A stretch of 64,000 nt of DNA from CAYVLA01 sp964549615 [NCBI: uncultured Thermococci archaeon] (GCA_964549615.1 CAZJVP010000104.1:1-64000); one strand, 5' to 3'. Shown: positions 24,025 through 33,050, counted from the first letter of the stretch. Translations and numbers: made by a program. Notes: a model not told the origin generated them from the letters alone.

Positions 24025-25167
24025 TCACCGAATCGAGCAGAAATAGGCCGCAATTCGCCTGAGTACGTCCAGAGAGGCCTGCAAATCTGAAGGACTAAGT
24101 CGGTCAGGTGTATCTTCGATGGTGTGCTGAATGGGCGTTGGGCCCCCGCAGGTCAGAAAGATCGATCTGACGCCTGCACGGTGGAAAGACCAGTGATCGC
24201 CCCATGGGGTCAGCGGAAGTTGGGAGAACACGCCCTTCAGCGGTGGAATCTTCGCAAGGCTTGGGTCGCTGCATCTTGCTTGGGGTTCGGCTCCTCGGTA
24301 CCCCACGCCGTCCACGTTGACGGCGAGGGAAAGTCCTTCTCGGCGTTTTGCACAGAAGGCAATCGAACCAAAGAGCCCAAGCTCCTCGGCGCTGGAGAAG
24401 CATAGGACGACCTTCCTTTTCGGATTCCGGGCTGAGACCCAGAGCCCAAGCTCCAAGACGGTTGCCACGCCTGACGCGTTATCCCAAGCGCCCTCGGTCC
24501 AACTGTCGTAGTGGGCGCAGAAGACGGTCGCGGGTTCCGAACCTTGAGAAAGCCATACAACGTTCGCCGACCGGTCCGGATAGACCCGGTTGAGGACGCT
24601 TAGCCGAGCCGTATGTTTCGCTGCCTCGAGTTCCAGCAGCTGCCTCCCAGTCTGATATCCGACCGAAACGGCCGGAATGGTCCCGCTGCGTCTCTTCCGG
24701 ACGATGCCGAGAGGCGGCGGATGCCCGGGTTCACCGATGAGGATGAAGGCCTTCGCGCCTGCCTCCACCGCGTTCCTGTACTTCTCTATCCTGTGCAAGA
24801 ACCGTGGCGATGTTTCAGGCTCCGAGGAGCAGAGAACCAATCTGGCCCGCGCTTCACCGCATTCCTCCCTCGTCCCCGCGCCGCAGTAAACGAGCCGACC
24901 CTCAATGCTGCCCGAGGCGGAGTATCCCAGCTGCTGAATGGGCAGGTTGACACCCGGTGGAACCGTGAGTTCGCCTGAAATCGGGGCCCAGTTGAGCAAC
25001 TCGAAGGGCTCCACAGCGGCCTGCCCCGATCCCAGCTCGTTCAGGCGGTCTAGGATGAGTTCCCTGCAGGCTTCTTCGGGCTTGGACCCTGGTAAGCGCG
25101 GCCCAAGTCCGCATATCGTCTCAATCGTGCTCAGGATCCTGCGTCCGGCGTCGGTCAAATCCCTCAT
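24025..25167 (-). CDS. M28-family zinc aminopeptidase with PA-like insert
   Basis: A 380-aa peptidase. Zinc ligands are seen in order: FCAHYDSWTEGAWDNASG (His and Asp), the catalytic SSAEELGLFGS (Glu-Glu), NVDGVG (Asp) and IQHTIEDT (His). Residues about 80-190 form a protease-associated-like insert (RLVYCGAGTREEC, and AGAKAFILIGEPG). M28 enzymes remove N-terminal amino acids from peptides. No signal peptide is visible, so it is probably cytoplasmic. ATG 25167 overlaps the stop of the zinc-ribbon gene by one base (TGATG), so they are translationally coupled. Confidence 0.88.
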   Translation of the reverse strand: MRDLTDAGRRILSTIETICGLGPRLPGSKPEEACRELILDRLNELGSGQAAVEPFELLNWAPISGELTVPPGVNLPIQQLGYSASGSIEGRLVYCGAGTREECGEARARLVLCSSEPETSPRFLHRIEKYRNAVEAGAKAFILIGEPGHPPPLGIVRKRRSGTIPAVSVGYQTGRQLLELEAAKHTARLSVLNRVYPDRSANVVWLSQGSEPATVFCAHYDSWTEGAWDNASGVATVLELGLWVSARNPKRKVVLCFSSAEELGLFGSIAFCAKRREGLSLAVNVDGVGYRGAEPQARCSDPSLAKIPPLKGVFSQLPLTPWGDHWSFHRAGVRSIFLTCGGPTPIQHTIEDTPDRLSPSDLQASLDVLRRIAAYFCSIR

Positions 25168-25355
25168 CAGTAGAAGAGCTGGATGATCAAAACTAGCGAG
25201 ACGAACATCCCGAGCGCGATTAGGAACGTCAGGTTTCGGCGCCTCTCGCGTCGGGCTGCCGAGATGAAGGCATGCTCGCAGTCCGCGCTGCAGAATTGCT
25301 CCTTCCTTGAAATGGCTCGGCCACAACCAAGACAGTGGCGGTGGTCGTCTACCAA
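25167..25355 (-). CDS. small zinc-ribbon protein with C-terminal membrane span (DUF2116-like)
   Basis: About 62 aa. The N-terminus has a zinc-binding CLGCGRAISRKEQFCSADC, the middle is basic (RRERRRN), and one transmembrane helix follows (TFLIALGMFVSLVLIIQLFY) to the end. That is the layout of the archaeal DUF2116 family. I start at TTG 25355, with GGAAGGGTG about five nt upstream and a TATA-like CATTAATATC at 25385-25394; the longer reading from 25460 has no support. Coupled to the M28 peptidase. Confidence 0.75.
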   Translation of the reverse strand: MVDDHRHCLGCGRAISRKEQFCSADCEHAFISAARRERRRNLTFLIALGMFVSLVLIIQLFY

Positions 25356-25384
25356 GACCGCACCCTTCCTCGATTTCGGGGTGA

Positions 25385-25394
25385 TCGATATTAA
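25385..25394 (-). promoter_or_regulatory. TATA-like box of the zinc-ribbon/M28 operon
   Basis: Minus-strand CATTAATATC, about 35 nt before the TTG start at 25355, leaving a short leader with a ribosome site. Confidence 0.45.
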
Positions 25395-25448
25395 TGGTTC
25401 TTGACAAGGGCCAAGCGGCGTGGCGTGCGACGGTGGGGCCGCGAAGCG

Positions 25449-25457
25449 GTTATAAGT
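25449..25457 (+). promoter_or_regulatory. TATA box of the 25.5-kb membrane protein (leaderless)
   Basis: GTTATAAGT is centred 26 nt upstream of ATG 25479, the spacing of an archaeal leaderless transcript. It decides the start codon. Confidence 0.55.
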
Positions 25458-25478
25458 CACCGGATCCGTCTAGACCTC

Positions 25479-25865
25479 ATGGGCGACGTTCCGCAAGAAA
25501 GGATACCCATTGAAGGCGGGTGGGGCTCGGCGCTTCTCGGGATCTTGATCACTTCCCTCTCGCTTGTCATGATGTGCTTGGTCGCCTTCTTCCCGCAGGC
25601 GGATGTGGAGAGCTTCCTGCTCAGCCTCATAACGGTCTCGTGCCTTCTCGCAACCGGAGCAGCGATCCTGACGCTCGTGTCAGACTACCCCTTGATTCTG
25701 TCAAGCGTCAGCATTTTCCTGCTTCTGCTCTATTGGCGCCTGAGGTACGCCGGGGCCACCTGGCTTCTGGCGCTGTCGATTTCGACCTTCTTGCTAGCCC
25801 TGGCGCTCCACAAGAAGAGCCCAAGGAGCCATAGGTGGGCAGGGCGCAGGAAACACGGAAAATGA
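25479..25865 (+). CDS. four-span membrane protein of unknown function
   Basis: A 128-aa protein with four hydrophobic segments (beginning ALLGILITSLSLVMMCLVAF, then FLLSLITVSCLLATGAAILT, LILSSVSIFLLLLYW and WLLALSISTFLLALAL) and a basic C-terminal tail (HKKSPRSHRWAGRRKHGK). I do not recognise a family. The frame is open upstream to 25401, but the TATA box at 25449-25457 supports ATG 25479. Confidence 0.68.
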   Translation: MGDVPQERIPIEGGWGSALLGILITSLSLVMMCLVAFFPQADVESFLLSLITVSCLLATGAAILTLVSDYPLILSSVSIFLLLLYWRLRYAGATWLLALSISTFLLALALHKKSPRSHRWAGRRKHGK

Positions 25866-25940
25866 ACACAAGGCGTTCCAAGCAACAAGGCCGAACGAGC
25901 CCGAGCCAAGGGCCGCCTCCCGCGACATACAGCTCCTTGG

Positions 25941-26201
25941 TCACGAGGAATCGCTCGGCCCTGGCCGGCGCAAGTCCTGCCAATCAGTTGCGATGAGCAT
26001 CACGTTATTGCCTCTGATGAGAACCTCCTCGCCCTCAATTTCCATCTTGAGGTTCATGAACTGATCGAAGCCAGTCAGCCGGCCAGCCAGCTCAGTCTTG
26101 TCCACCAGCCGTATGAGTATCTCCTTGTTCGCCATCTCAGAGAGCACGTCCAGGGGCTCCTCCTGCTTTGTGCCATGCGCCGAGCGCTCTTCCTCATTCA
26201 T
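25941..26201 (-). CDS. Sm-like (Lsm) RNA-binding protein
   Basis: An 86-aa archaeal Lsm protein. Sm1 motif: ILIRLVDKTELAGRLTGFDQ followed by FMNLKM; Sm2 motif: EVLIRGNNVMLIA. Lsm proteins form heptamer rings that bind U-rich RNA. A short charged N-terminal tail precedes the fold. The ATG at 26201 overlaps the last codons of topoisomerase I, so the two genes are one transcript. The longer ATG at 26243 would run into the topoisomerase C-terminus and is less likely. Confidence 0.9.
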   Translation of the reverse strand: MNEEERSAHGTKQEEPLDVLSEMANKEILIRLVDKTELAGRLTGFDQFMNLKMEIEGEEVLIRGNNVMLIATDWQDLRRPGPSDSS

Positions 26202-28272
26202 TGCGGGTCCATCTCGCGGTGTTTCTGAGCGGGCATTCGACATTGAAGCAGAATCTCCAGGGCCTCCTGCCGGCCGCTTGAACGCTTATCAGAGGCTGAC
26301 CGCATCCCTTGCATTTGGTCCGCGTGACGTTCAGTCTGCCGTTCTGGGGAAGTGGCGCAGAGAAGCTGCAGCCCTTCGAATAACCTGAACACCCAATAAA
26401 TCTCTTTCCGGTCCTCCTAGACGTCACGAACCTGAGGGTTCCGCCGCACCTGGGACAGGGGCCCACTTCATTTGCCCTCGCCCTCGCTTGGACGGATGCC
26501 TCCGCCAGCTCCCTCCCGATCGCCTCCTCCTTCTCCTTGAAGTTCTTGAGGATTTCCGTCAAGGAGGATTTTGCTTCCTCGACGAGGTTCTCCATCTGGG
26601 TCCTTCCCTGCTCTATCGCCTCCATCTCCTTCTCCAGTTTGGCCGTAAGCGACTCGGAGAGCAGTCCCGGGCAGTAACGCGAGAGAGCGTCGACTACGGA
26701 CATACCGAGCTCCGTCACCTCAATGCTTCTGCCTCGGACGTAGCCGCGGTCGTAGAGGGTTTGTACTATCAGGGCTCTCGTTGCCTTGGTGCCCAGGGAT
26801 CTTCTCTCCATCTCCTTGATGATCGATGCTTGGGAGTATCTGGGTGGCGGCTCGGTCTCCTTATCCTCTTTCTTGACTTCTAGGACTTCCACAAGCTCAC
26901 CCTCCCCGAGGTGAGGGAGAACCGTGTCCTCGAACTTGGCATACGGCCCGTAGAAATCGATCCAGTTGGCCTCCAGCGTGCGCCGCCCGGAGGCTCGGAA
27001 CGGGAATCCCGCGCAAGTGAGCAGGACCTCCGTGGATTCGCGCTTCGCCGGCTCTGCAAAGCTTGAAAGGAATCTCCTGCAGATGAGGTCGTAGAGCTTG
27101 TCCTGGTCGACCCTGAGGCGGCCGGGCCGGGCCCCGGTGGGGTAGATAGCCGGATGCGCGGGGTCGGACTTGGTTCCCTGGCTTGGCCTGAGTTTTCCCC
27201 CGGCGAGAAGCCTGTTGCATAGGCCGGAGTACCTATCCTGGTTGGAGATCTGCGATATGATCCTACGGTAGCCGATGGTTGGAGGCAGTTTCTGGGAGCT
27301 CGTCCTCGGATAGGATATGAGTGCGTCCTCGTACAGCGCCTGCGCGATGTCCATCGTCCTTGCTGGGGAAAACCCGAAGTGCCGATATGCTTCCGTCTGC
27401 AGGGATGTCAGGTCGAAGGGGGGCGGCGGGCGGAGGGTCGAGACCTTCGTCTTGGCGCTCGTGACCCTGGCGGGCTGGCCGAGACATCTATGGTAGATCT
27501 CCTCGGCGTGCGCTTCGTCCCAGATCCTCTCGGGGTCGCTGCGGGCCGCAAACTCCAAGCCTTCATGGCGACAGAGCAGGAGGATTGTCCAGAATTTCTC
27601 GGGGACGAAGCTCGAGATCTCGCGCTCACGGTCGGCGAGCAGCTTCAGGGTAGGTCCCTGGACCCTGCCCGAGGAAAGTATGCCAAAGCCCCTTGCGTAT
27701 GGCTTCATGGCAAGCGTTAACGCCCGGGTGATGTTGATGCCCCAATACCAGTCCAAGATATGCCTAGCCAGTCCAGCCTGGATCTGACCGTAGTCGAGAT
27801 CTCCCGCCTCGTTGTACGACTTGACGAGGTCCGGGGTGGTCAGGGTGGAGAACTTCATCCTCTTGGCCGTTTCGGTGCCGCATGCGAACTTCAGGATGTT
27901 GTAGGCGATCACCGAACCTTCTCTGTCGTAGTCCGTCGCGGAGATGAAAGACCTGCAGTGTTTGGCGAGGGAGATGAAGTTCTCGAGGTAGGGTCGGGTG
28001 AACTGGCTGGACTTGTCGATCTCCCAGGAGGGCCTCCATTCGACATCGAAGACGGGATACGACCACCCGGAACCCTTCTGATGTATGCCGTAGAGATGCC
28101 CCGCCGCAGGCGACACTATGTGCAACTTTCCGTTGAGGTCCAGCTCATAGTAGGTGACACCCCTGGCTCTGACCGTCCTCGGTGCCTTGCCGGACATCGT
28201 GGCCAGGGCTCTCGCAATGCTCCTTGCTGTGCTGGGCTTCTCGGCGATGACCAGCGTGGGCCCATCCTGCAC
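26194..28272 (-). CDS. topA: DNA topoisomerase I (type IA)
   Basis: A 692-aa type IA topoisomerase that relaxes negatively supercoiled DNA through a 5'-phosphotyrosine. The toprim domain begins LVIAEKPSTARSIARAL and has the acidic TDYDREG. The active-site tyrosine is in LISYPRTSSQKLP (about residue 320). Two Cys4 zinc fingers close the protein (CPRCGGTLRF...CSGYSKGCSF and CKGCGQPL...CFNVECPL). The start is GTG 28272, directly after the stop of the upstream gene. It is followed by Lsm with overlap. Confidence 0.94.
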   Translation of the reverse strand: MQDGPTLVIAEKPSTARSIARALATMSGKAPRTVRARGVTYYELDLNGKLHIVSPAAGHLYGIHQKGSGWSYPVFDVEWRPSWEIDKSSQFTRPYLENFISLAKHCRSFISATDYDREGSVIAYNILKFACGTETAKRMKFSTLTTPDLVKSYNEAGDLDYGQIQAGLARHILDWYWGINITRALTLAMKPYARGFGILSSGRVQGPTLKLLADREREISSFVPEKFWTILLLCRHEGLEFAARSDPERIWDEAHAEEIYHRCLGQPARVTSAKTKVSTLRPPPPFDLTSLQTEAYRHFGFSPARTMDIAQALYEDALISYPRTSSQKLPPTIGYRRIISQISNQDRYSGLCNRLLAGGKLRPSQGTKSDPAHPAIYPTGARPGRLRVDQDKLYDLICRRFLSSFAEPAKRESTEVLLTCAGFPFRASGRRTLEANWIDFYGPYAKFEDTVLPHLGEGELVEVLEVKKEDKETEPPPRYSQASIIKEMERRSLGTKATRALIVQTLYDRGYVRGRSIEVTELGMSVVDALSRYCPGLLSESLTAKLEKEMEAIEQGRTQMENLVEEAKSSLTEILKNFKEKEEAIGRELAEASVQARARANEVGPCPRCGGTLRFVTSRRTGKRFIGCSGYSKGCSFSAPLPQNGRLNVTRTKCKGCGQPLISVQAAGRRPWRFCFNVECPLRNTARWTRNE

Positions 28273-28929
28273 CTAACCACCCTGGATCTCGCCTGCATCC
28301 GTTGACCGAGGGGCGGGCCGGTCAAACCCTTTGCTGATCAAGGAGTACAGGGGGCCGGAGAAGAAGCGCGTGAAGGAGAGGTTGAAGCCTCTGAAGTTGA
28401 GGACGGCATCGACGGCGATGAACCTGGAGTTGCCCCACATATCCTGCACCCTCACTGACCAGAAAGGCCAGTGGATGAGCTCAAGCTCCTTGATCTCGTA
28501 GCTTGGGAGCTCCTTGACCTTCTTCTTCGAGATCTCCCTGGCCCGCTTTCTCTGAACCGCCTCCCTCAGTTTGGTCTCAGCATGGCGCCTTGCGGAATAT
28601 TCGTCGACCGTGGGTTGTATGACGAGGTCATCGGTTTCGATGCGGCTGCGAGGAGGAATCCCGGCGAGGACCGAGAACTCCCTGAAGCGGGCATCGATCA
28701 TCATGCCGGGGGCAAAGGGGGCCTTCCCCCATGTGATCTGGTAAGGGATCAGGTAGAACGGGTAGAAAACTAGGATAAGGTCTGTCACGAACTCCTTTCT
28801 GGGGCAGAGCCGGAACTTCCAAAACTTGAAGAAGCCCTCCTTCAGTTCCCCAGCTTCCCGAAGGGCGACTCCCTTGGGGATTCTCCGATTGACTCCGTGA
28901 ATGACGATCAAAAGAATCCCAGAGATCAT
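28273..28929 (-). CDS. protein of unknown function with one membrane-like segment
   Basis: A 218-aa protein I do not recognise. It begins MISGILLIVIHGVNRRIPKG, contains a hydrophobic stretch (FVTDLILVFYPFYLIPYQIT), a lysine/arginine-rich helix (EAVQRKRAREISKKKVKE) and then a beta-rich C-terminal half (ELELIHWPFWSVRVQDMWGN). The ATG at 28929 overlaps the stop of the methyltransferase in an ATGA. It directly abuts topA, so it is part of the same minus-strand operon. Confidence 0.7.
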   Translation of the reverse strand: MISGILLIVIHGVNRRIPKGVALREAGELKEGFFKFWKFRLCPRKEFVTDLILVFYPFYLIPYQITWGKAPFAPGMMIDARFREFSVLAGIPPRSRIETDDLVIQPTVDEYSARRHAETKLREAVQRKRAREISKKKVKELPSYEIKELELIHWPFWSVRVQDMWGNSRFIAVDAVLNFRGFNLSFTRFFSGPLYSLISKGFDRPAPRSTDAGEIQGG

Positions 28930-29513
28930 TCTCGGGGCGACGCGACCAGCTTCACGAGCGAGCCCTTGATGACTTCGTTGGAAAGCACCCGGGCGCCGCA
29001 AAACTCAAATATCTTTTGCAGTTCATCGGGACGATATGATCGCACCCGAAGCCCCGTGCGGGCCAGCACGTAAACGGATACAATCCTTGAGGCGACGGTC
29101 TTAGCATTAGCGGTGGCTATGATCCGGCCTGCGGGCGCGCAACACCTTACGATCTCGCTTACCATCCTTTCTGGGTTCGATAGATGCCCCACGACGTCCT
29201 GGCAGGTTATGACCTGAAAAGATGCGTTCTTGAAGGGGAGGCGGGTCGCATCCCCGAGAACGAGGCGGAGTTGGGGGTTTCTTCCTTGGGCAAGGCGCAA
29301 CATCGAGGCGGAGAAATCCAGGCCGGTCGGCATGCGGCAATGGATGCGGTCGAGTAGGTGGCCGGATCCACAGCCGACATCTAGGACGGAGTCCACGCTT
29401 TCGGGCACCGAGGAGAGTATGCTCAATGTTTCTTCGCGATCGAGAGCACAGGCCAGCTTCTTGTGCTCCAAGTGCACTGCGAACTTGTCGTAGTACGATC
29501 TCGTCTTGTCCAA
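28926..29513 (-). CDS. class I SAM-dependent methyltransferase
   Basis: A 195-aa methyltransferase. SAM-binding motif I is DSVLDVGCGSGHLLDRI, the acidic loop is TGLDFSASML, motif II/III is RLVLGDATRLPF and ITCQDVVGHL. The substrate cannot be told from sequence; the small size suggests a small molecule. The start is TTG 29513, with AGGGAAG upstream. It follows the GldG-like gene by 20 nt and overlaps the next gene in an ATGA. Confidence 0.87.
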   Translation of the reverse strand: MDKTRSYYDKFAVHLEHKKLACALDREETLSILSSVPESVDSVLDVGCGSGHLLDRIHCRMPTGLDFSASMLRLAQGRNPQLRLVLGDATRLPFKNASFQVITCQDVVGHLSNPERMVSEIVRCCAPAGRIIATANAKTVASRIVSVYVLARTGLRVRSYRPDELQKIFEFCGARVLSNEVIKGSLVKLVASPRE

Positions 29514-29533
29514 CGGGCTTCCCTAGCTTTGAA

Positions 29534-30394
29534 TCAACCTCGCTGCTTGGTCAGCCAATCAAGGAAGAATATCATGGATCGGGCGTTCTCGGCAGGCTTG
29601 GACTGGAAGAGCCACTTGTTCATGTACAGGTCGTGGTCGCCCATGCCTATGACTCGGCCGTTGCCGAACTCCCCGTTAACCACGATGATTGCCTCCTCGC
29701 CGACCGGCTCGCCGTGGTCCTTGTTGGGTTTCAGGTCTTGATAATTGAAGTGTTCCCCAAAGGCATACCCCTTAAGCGTGATGGCGGCGGTCACTTTGCT
29801 GGGGTCGGTGATCCTGATCGTAGCACAGTTCCTAACCACGAACGGGTAGGTTATCCTGTCCGCGATCGGATTGCCCTTGACGAGCCCCAAGGCTGCCACG
29901 GTGAACTGGCTGACCGAAACGCCGTAGTCCGTGGTCGTGGACTCGGGCTCGTAGGCCTTCGTGTTCATGAACTCGAATCCCCAATTACTCGTGATGTTGT
30001 TCATGTACGCCAACCGCTCCTGCGCCCACCCCGTCCCGGTTATGAGGAATCCGCCGCCGTTCTGGACATAGGTGTGGATAGCGTCGATCTCATCCTTGTC
30101 CAACTCGGTCTGCGGCGCGAAGAGCATGCACGCGTCGTAGAGCTGCAGGTCAACCAGCGTTATCCTTGGCGTCGCTATCTGAACGGCCTCGTAGCCGTTG
30201 TTGCGCAGATAGTCCCTCAATCTCATGTAGCCGACGTCCGAAGAGTCTTCGAAGCTTGCGCCCGAGTGCGCCCCGATGAGGGCTACCTTGCCCTTCATTC
30301 CGAAAAGTGCCCACCTCAAGGGCGTGAAGAATATCCCCAAGATTAGCAGCACGACTATCAAGACGATTCCTATGATCAGCTTCTTTCCGGGCAT
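29534..30394 (-). CDS. membrane-anchored GATase-like/DUF4350-like protein
   Basis: A 286-aa protein. An N-terminal helix (LIIGIVLIVVLLILGIFFTP) anchors it with the rest probably outside. Residues about 35-285 resemble the GldG/DUF4350 class of class I glutamine-amidotransferase-like domains (YMRLRDYLRNNGYEAV, DACMLFAPQTELDKDEI, GGGFLITGTG, and the C-terminal GNGRVIGMGDHDLYMN). Such proteins accompany ABC systems in bacterial gliding and in uncharacterised transporters. It diverges from a LolD-type ATPase at 30.65 kb. I use ATG 30394 (MPGKKLIIG); an earlier ATG at 30427 exists. Confidence 0.7.
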   Translation of the reverse strand: MPGKKLIIGIVLIVVLLILGIFFTPLRWALFGMKGKVALIGAHSGASFEDSSDVGYMRLRDYLRNNGYEAVQIATPRITLVDLQLYDACMLFAPQTELDKDEIDAIHTYVQNGGGFLITGTGWAQERLAYMNNITSNWGFEFMNTKAYEPESTTTDYGVSVSQFTVAALGLVKGNPIADRITYPFVVRNCATIRITDPSKVTAAITLKGYAFGEHFNYQDLKPNKDHGEPVGEEAIIVVNGEFGNGRVIGMGDHDLYMNKWLFQSKPAENARSMIFFLDWLTKQRG

Positions 30395-30607
30395 TGCAGC
30401 ATCTCTCCGCCGGACCCGAGCACCCACTTAGACCTTTTAATGTTTTCCGGAGCGCATCCTCCTCCACCCTCCTCAGGGCCGTTCGGCCAACCCCGGTGCC
30501 CATCCTGGATTGGCACGGTGCATCATCGGCCGTCCGGACAGGAGGAGCTTGGCGTTCCGGAGGGGCGGCCTTTCCAAAAGGGTCTTGGGCGCCAAGCGGC
30601 CGAATAT

Positions 30608-30617
30608 TCATTTATAT
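30608..30617 (+). promoter_or_regulatory. TATA box of the first LolD-type ATPase
   Basis: TCATTTATAT places the start site near 30639, between the two candidate ATGs, so the ATG at 30651 (with GGAGGAG before it) is the one that would be on the mRNA. Confidence 0.6.
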
Positions 30618-30650
30618 GTCAGGAAGGCCATGAGAGGCCGGAGGAGTGCG

Positions 30651-31376
30651 ATGGCCGATGTCGTGGTGAGGACGGAGAACCTTTGGAAGACGTACATGCT
30701 AGGGGAGGTCGAAGTTCACGCACTCAACGACGTCAACCTCGAGGTACGCAGAGGCGAGATGGTCTGCCTCGTGGGGCCGTCGGGCAGCGGCAAGACAACC
30801 TTGCTGAATATGATCGGGGGGATCGGCCGGGCCTCGAAGGGGAGGGTCATCGTCGACGGGGAGGATGTGACCGCTAATTTCGAGAACAGCTATCTGATAA
30901 GGAGGAAGAAGATCGGGTTCATCTTCCAATTCTTCAATCTGATACCAGCTCTCACTGCCTTGGAGAATGTGGAGCTTCCCATGGAGCTCGTGGGGAAGCC
31001 TGAGAAGGAGAGGCGTGCGAGGGCAATGGATCTCCTGAAGCGAGTCGGCCTAGAGCACAGGATGTACCACAGGCCGTCGGAGCTCAGCGGCGGGGAGCAG
31101 CAGCGGGTGGCAATTGCCCGTGCGCTGTCCAACAACCCCTCGATCGTTCTTGCCGACGAACCAACGGGCAATCTGGACACAAGGACCGGCAAACAGATAG
31201 TTGCCCTGATGAAGCAGCTCAACGAGGCCGAGAACCAGACCTTCGTGATAACGACCCATGACACTCGCCTCGCCCGGCTCTCCGACAGGATCGTCTACCT
31301 TGGGGACGGAAAGATCGAGCGAATCGAGGAGGTCCCTCCAGAGGTCAGACAGCAGGCGATGGCCGAGTACGGCTGA
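30651..31376 (+). CDS. LolD/MacB-type ABC transporter ATPase (no adjacent permease)
   Basis: A 241-aa ATPase. Walker A VGPSGSGKTT, signature LSGGEQQR, Walker B VLADEPTGNLD, H-loop TTHD. The LIPALTALENVELP segment is the LolD/MacB/FtsE subfamily pattern, so it should power a FtsX-fold permease. The only such permease in the window is at 34.4 kb, in another transcript with its own ATPase. Start: ATG 30651 with GGAGGAG upstream, supported by the TATA box. The 3' end overlaps the convergent glycosidase-like gene by 32 bp. Confidence 0.92.
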   Translation: MADVVVRTENLWKTYMLGEVEVHALNDVNLEVRRGEMVCLVGPSGSGKTTLLNMIGGIGRASKGRVIVDGEDVTANFENSYLIRRKKIGFIFQFFNLIPALTALENVELPMELVGKPEKERRARAMDLLKRVGLEHRMYHRPSELSGGEQQRVAIARALSNNPSIVLADEPTGNLDTRTGKQIVALMKQLNEAENQTFVITTHDTRLARLSDRIVYLGDGKIERIEEVPPEVRQQAMAEYG

Positions 31377-32865
31377 ACTCCTCGACCGCCTCCGCAGCAG
31401 CCATGAGGTTCGGGATGGGCGCCCACCCATAGGCTTGCATGATCATGCCGTCCATCTTGGACTCGAAGCATATCCTAGTCGACTGCGCGGACTCCTCCGG
31501 ATGCGGGATCTTGCTCGCGGGCTCCCAGAACTGCAAGCCGGCATAAAGCGCGGTGTCCGGACCCACGAGGGAACGTGCTCGAAGCAACTCCTTCCTAATC
31601 TGCTCGGGGGGCAGCCCATTGGCGATGAGGGTTCTGAGCGGACGGGCCGTGTAGCCGGCCAGTTTGAACCAGGAGGCGAGTATCGCCTTGTAGGATGCGA
31701 ACGTCAGGGGGGTCTTGGGATGCACGATCTGGAAGATCTCCTCCGCAACGCAGGCCGAGTACCACCCCCACAGGCGATGGTAGGCCATCGGCATCATCCA
31801 ATCGCATATGCGGCTGAGCTTGCGGTAGCTCTGGCATACCGTCCATGCCGATCTTGGCGACCAGATTGCTAGGCCGATCTGGAACTTGGGGTCGTTGCTT
31901 TTCGCCAGCTCACGCACAGCTTCGAGGAGTTCGCGGAGCCCATCGGCTTTGAATTCGAGCCACTCGAAGAAAATGGGATTGTCCCTCAGCCACCGGAAGA
32001 TGCCCAGTGAGTCCTGCTCCGCAAGCTCGGGCAGTTTCTCCCTGATGTGTTCATCTTCGAAGAGCGCGTTCATCACATCAGCGTAGCCAGCTCCCTGCTC
32101 GGGTTGGAGCCCAACCGTGTTTAGAAGCCCTTCCGTCTCGGCGTGGCGTATCTGGTCGATCTTTGACTGGGAGAGCGTCCTCGCCACCTTTGGGATCTGG
32201 GCCAGCGTTCTGACGAGCACGCGGGCATCGATCCCCGAGGAATCCATCCTTTGTCGGCAGTGTTCGCAGAAGCAGACGATGCCCGGCTCAAGTGCAGCCA
32301 TGTGGGTGTGAGGGTACTTCCACCAGAAATGGTCAAGGAGAATGCCCCGGAGGTCGTATCTGTTCTGGAGCTCGTTCACGATCTCCAGCAGCATGATTGC
32401 GGCGTTCGGGTTGTTTGGGCAGATCCAGTTTCGGTCAGGGTTCCCGGTTATGTCGATCGTCGCCAGTTCATGTGCTTCGCTGACGAATTGGCCGTTGTGG
32501 AGGCTCGTCAGCCAAGCGTAGGTGTTGATCCCGTTGCTTGGGAACACGTCCGTTGATTCGCGGAGCGCGTCAAATCCCATCAGGTCGTGGTCGGAGGACC
32601 GCTTTGGCACGACCACCGAGTTGACGTAGAATGAGGGGTCTATCTGGTGGTAGAACCTCCCCTCCTCGGACACGTACCTCTTCCTCTTCGGATTGTGGGT
32701 GAGCCTCGCATCGATGGGCTGCGGCGGGTGTTCCTCGGCGGTTGAGTTTACCGCGACGAACGCGGAGGATATGCCAAGGCCAGCAAGGTTCTCAGCTACC
32801 CCCGCGACACCCTCATCGCACAGGTCCCAAGGGTGCACCAAAATCCCCAGAAACGGCTTTTGCAC
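31345..32865 (-). CDS. TIM-barrel glycoside-hydrolase-like protein
   Basis: A 506-aa protein, probably a divergent TIM-barrel glycosidase-like enzyme. The first strand is FLGILVHPWDLCDEGV; a mid-barrel LRGILLDHFWWKYP offers an Asp; and CFCEHCRQRMDSSG (about residues 225-238) carries a short Cys cluster seen in several putative archaeal glycosidases. The second copy-like protein at 45.9-47.7 kb has a comparable arrangement. There is no signal peptide, so it should be cytoplasmic. Start: GTG 32865, with GGAGG nine nt upstream and a TATA-like box at 32908-32917. Catalytic residues cannot be assigned with certainty. Confidence 0.65.
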   Translation of the reverse strand: MQKPFLGILVHPWDLCDEGVAGVAENLAGLGISSAFVAVNSTAEEHPPQPIDARLTHNPKRKRYVSEEGRFYHQIDPSFYVNSVVVPKRSSDHDLMGFDALRESTDVFPSNGINTYAWLTSLHNGQFVSEAHELATIDITGNPDRNWICPNNPNAAIMLLEIVNELQNRYDLRGILLDHFWWKYPHTHMAALEPGIVCFCEHCRQRMDSSGIDARVLVRTLAQIPKVARTLSQSKIDQIRHAETEGLLNTVGLQPEQGAGYADVMNALFEDEHIREKLPELAEQDSLGIFRWLRDNPIFFEWLEFKADGLRELLEAVRELAKSNDPKFQIGLAIWSPRSAWTVCQSYRKLSRICDWMMPMAYHRLWGWYSACVAEEIFQIVHPKTPLTFASYKAILASWFKLAGYTARPLRTLIANGLPPEQIRKELLRARSLVGPDTALYAGLQFWEPASKIPHPEESAQSTRICFESKMDGMIMQAYGWAPIPNLMAAAEAVEEFSRTRPSPAV

Positions 32866-32907
32866 AGCCGTAAACCTCCGAAGGCAGCCGTTTTTCGATT
32901 TCAGAAA

Positions 32908-32917
32908 CTTATTAATG
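32908..32917 (-). promoter_or_regulatory. TATA-like box of the glycosidase-like gene
   Basis: Minus-strand CATTAATAAG, about 45 nt upstream of GTG 32865. Confidence 0.45.
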
Positions 32918-32968
32918 TCTCGTTTGCTAAATGGACGCCAAATAGCGCTGTTTTTTCCCATCACAAAA

Positions 32969-32979
32969 CATTTATATAG
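32969..32979 (+). promoter_or_regulatory. strong TATA box of the 33-40 kb ABC operon
   Basis: CATTTATATAG lies about 80 nt upstream of GTG 33051. It is the only strong promoter before the run of closely spaced genes ending at 39.9 kb. Confidence 0.65.
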
Positions 32980-33050
32980 ATCTCGGCGGGAAGCGGGCGC
33001 GTCCGAGTGCCGCCCCGGTTTATGGGCGCGTTCCCGAGGAGGGTACTCCA

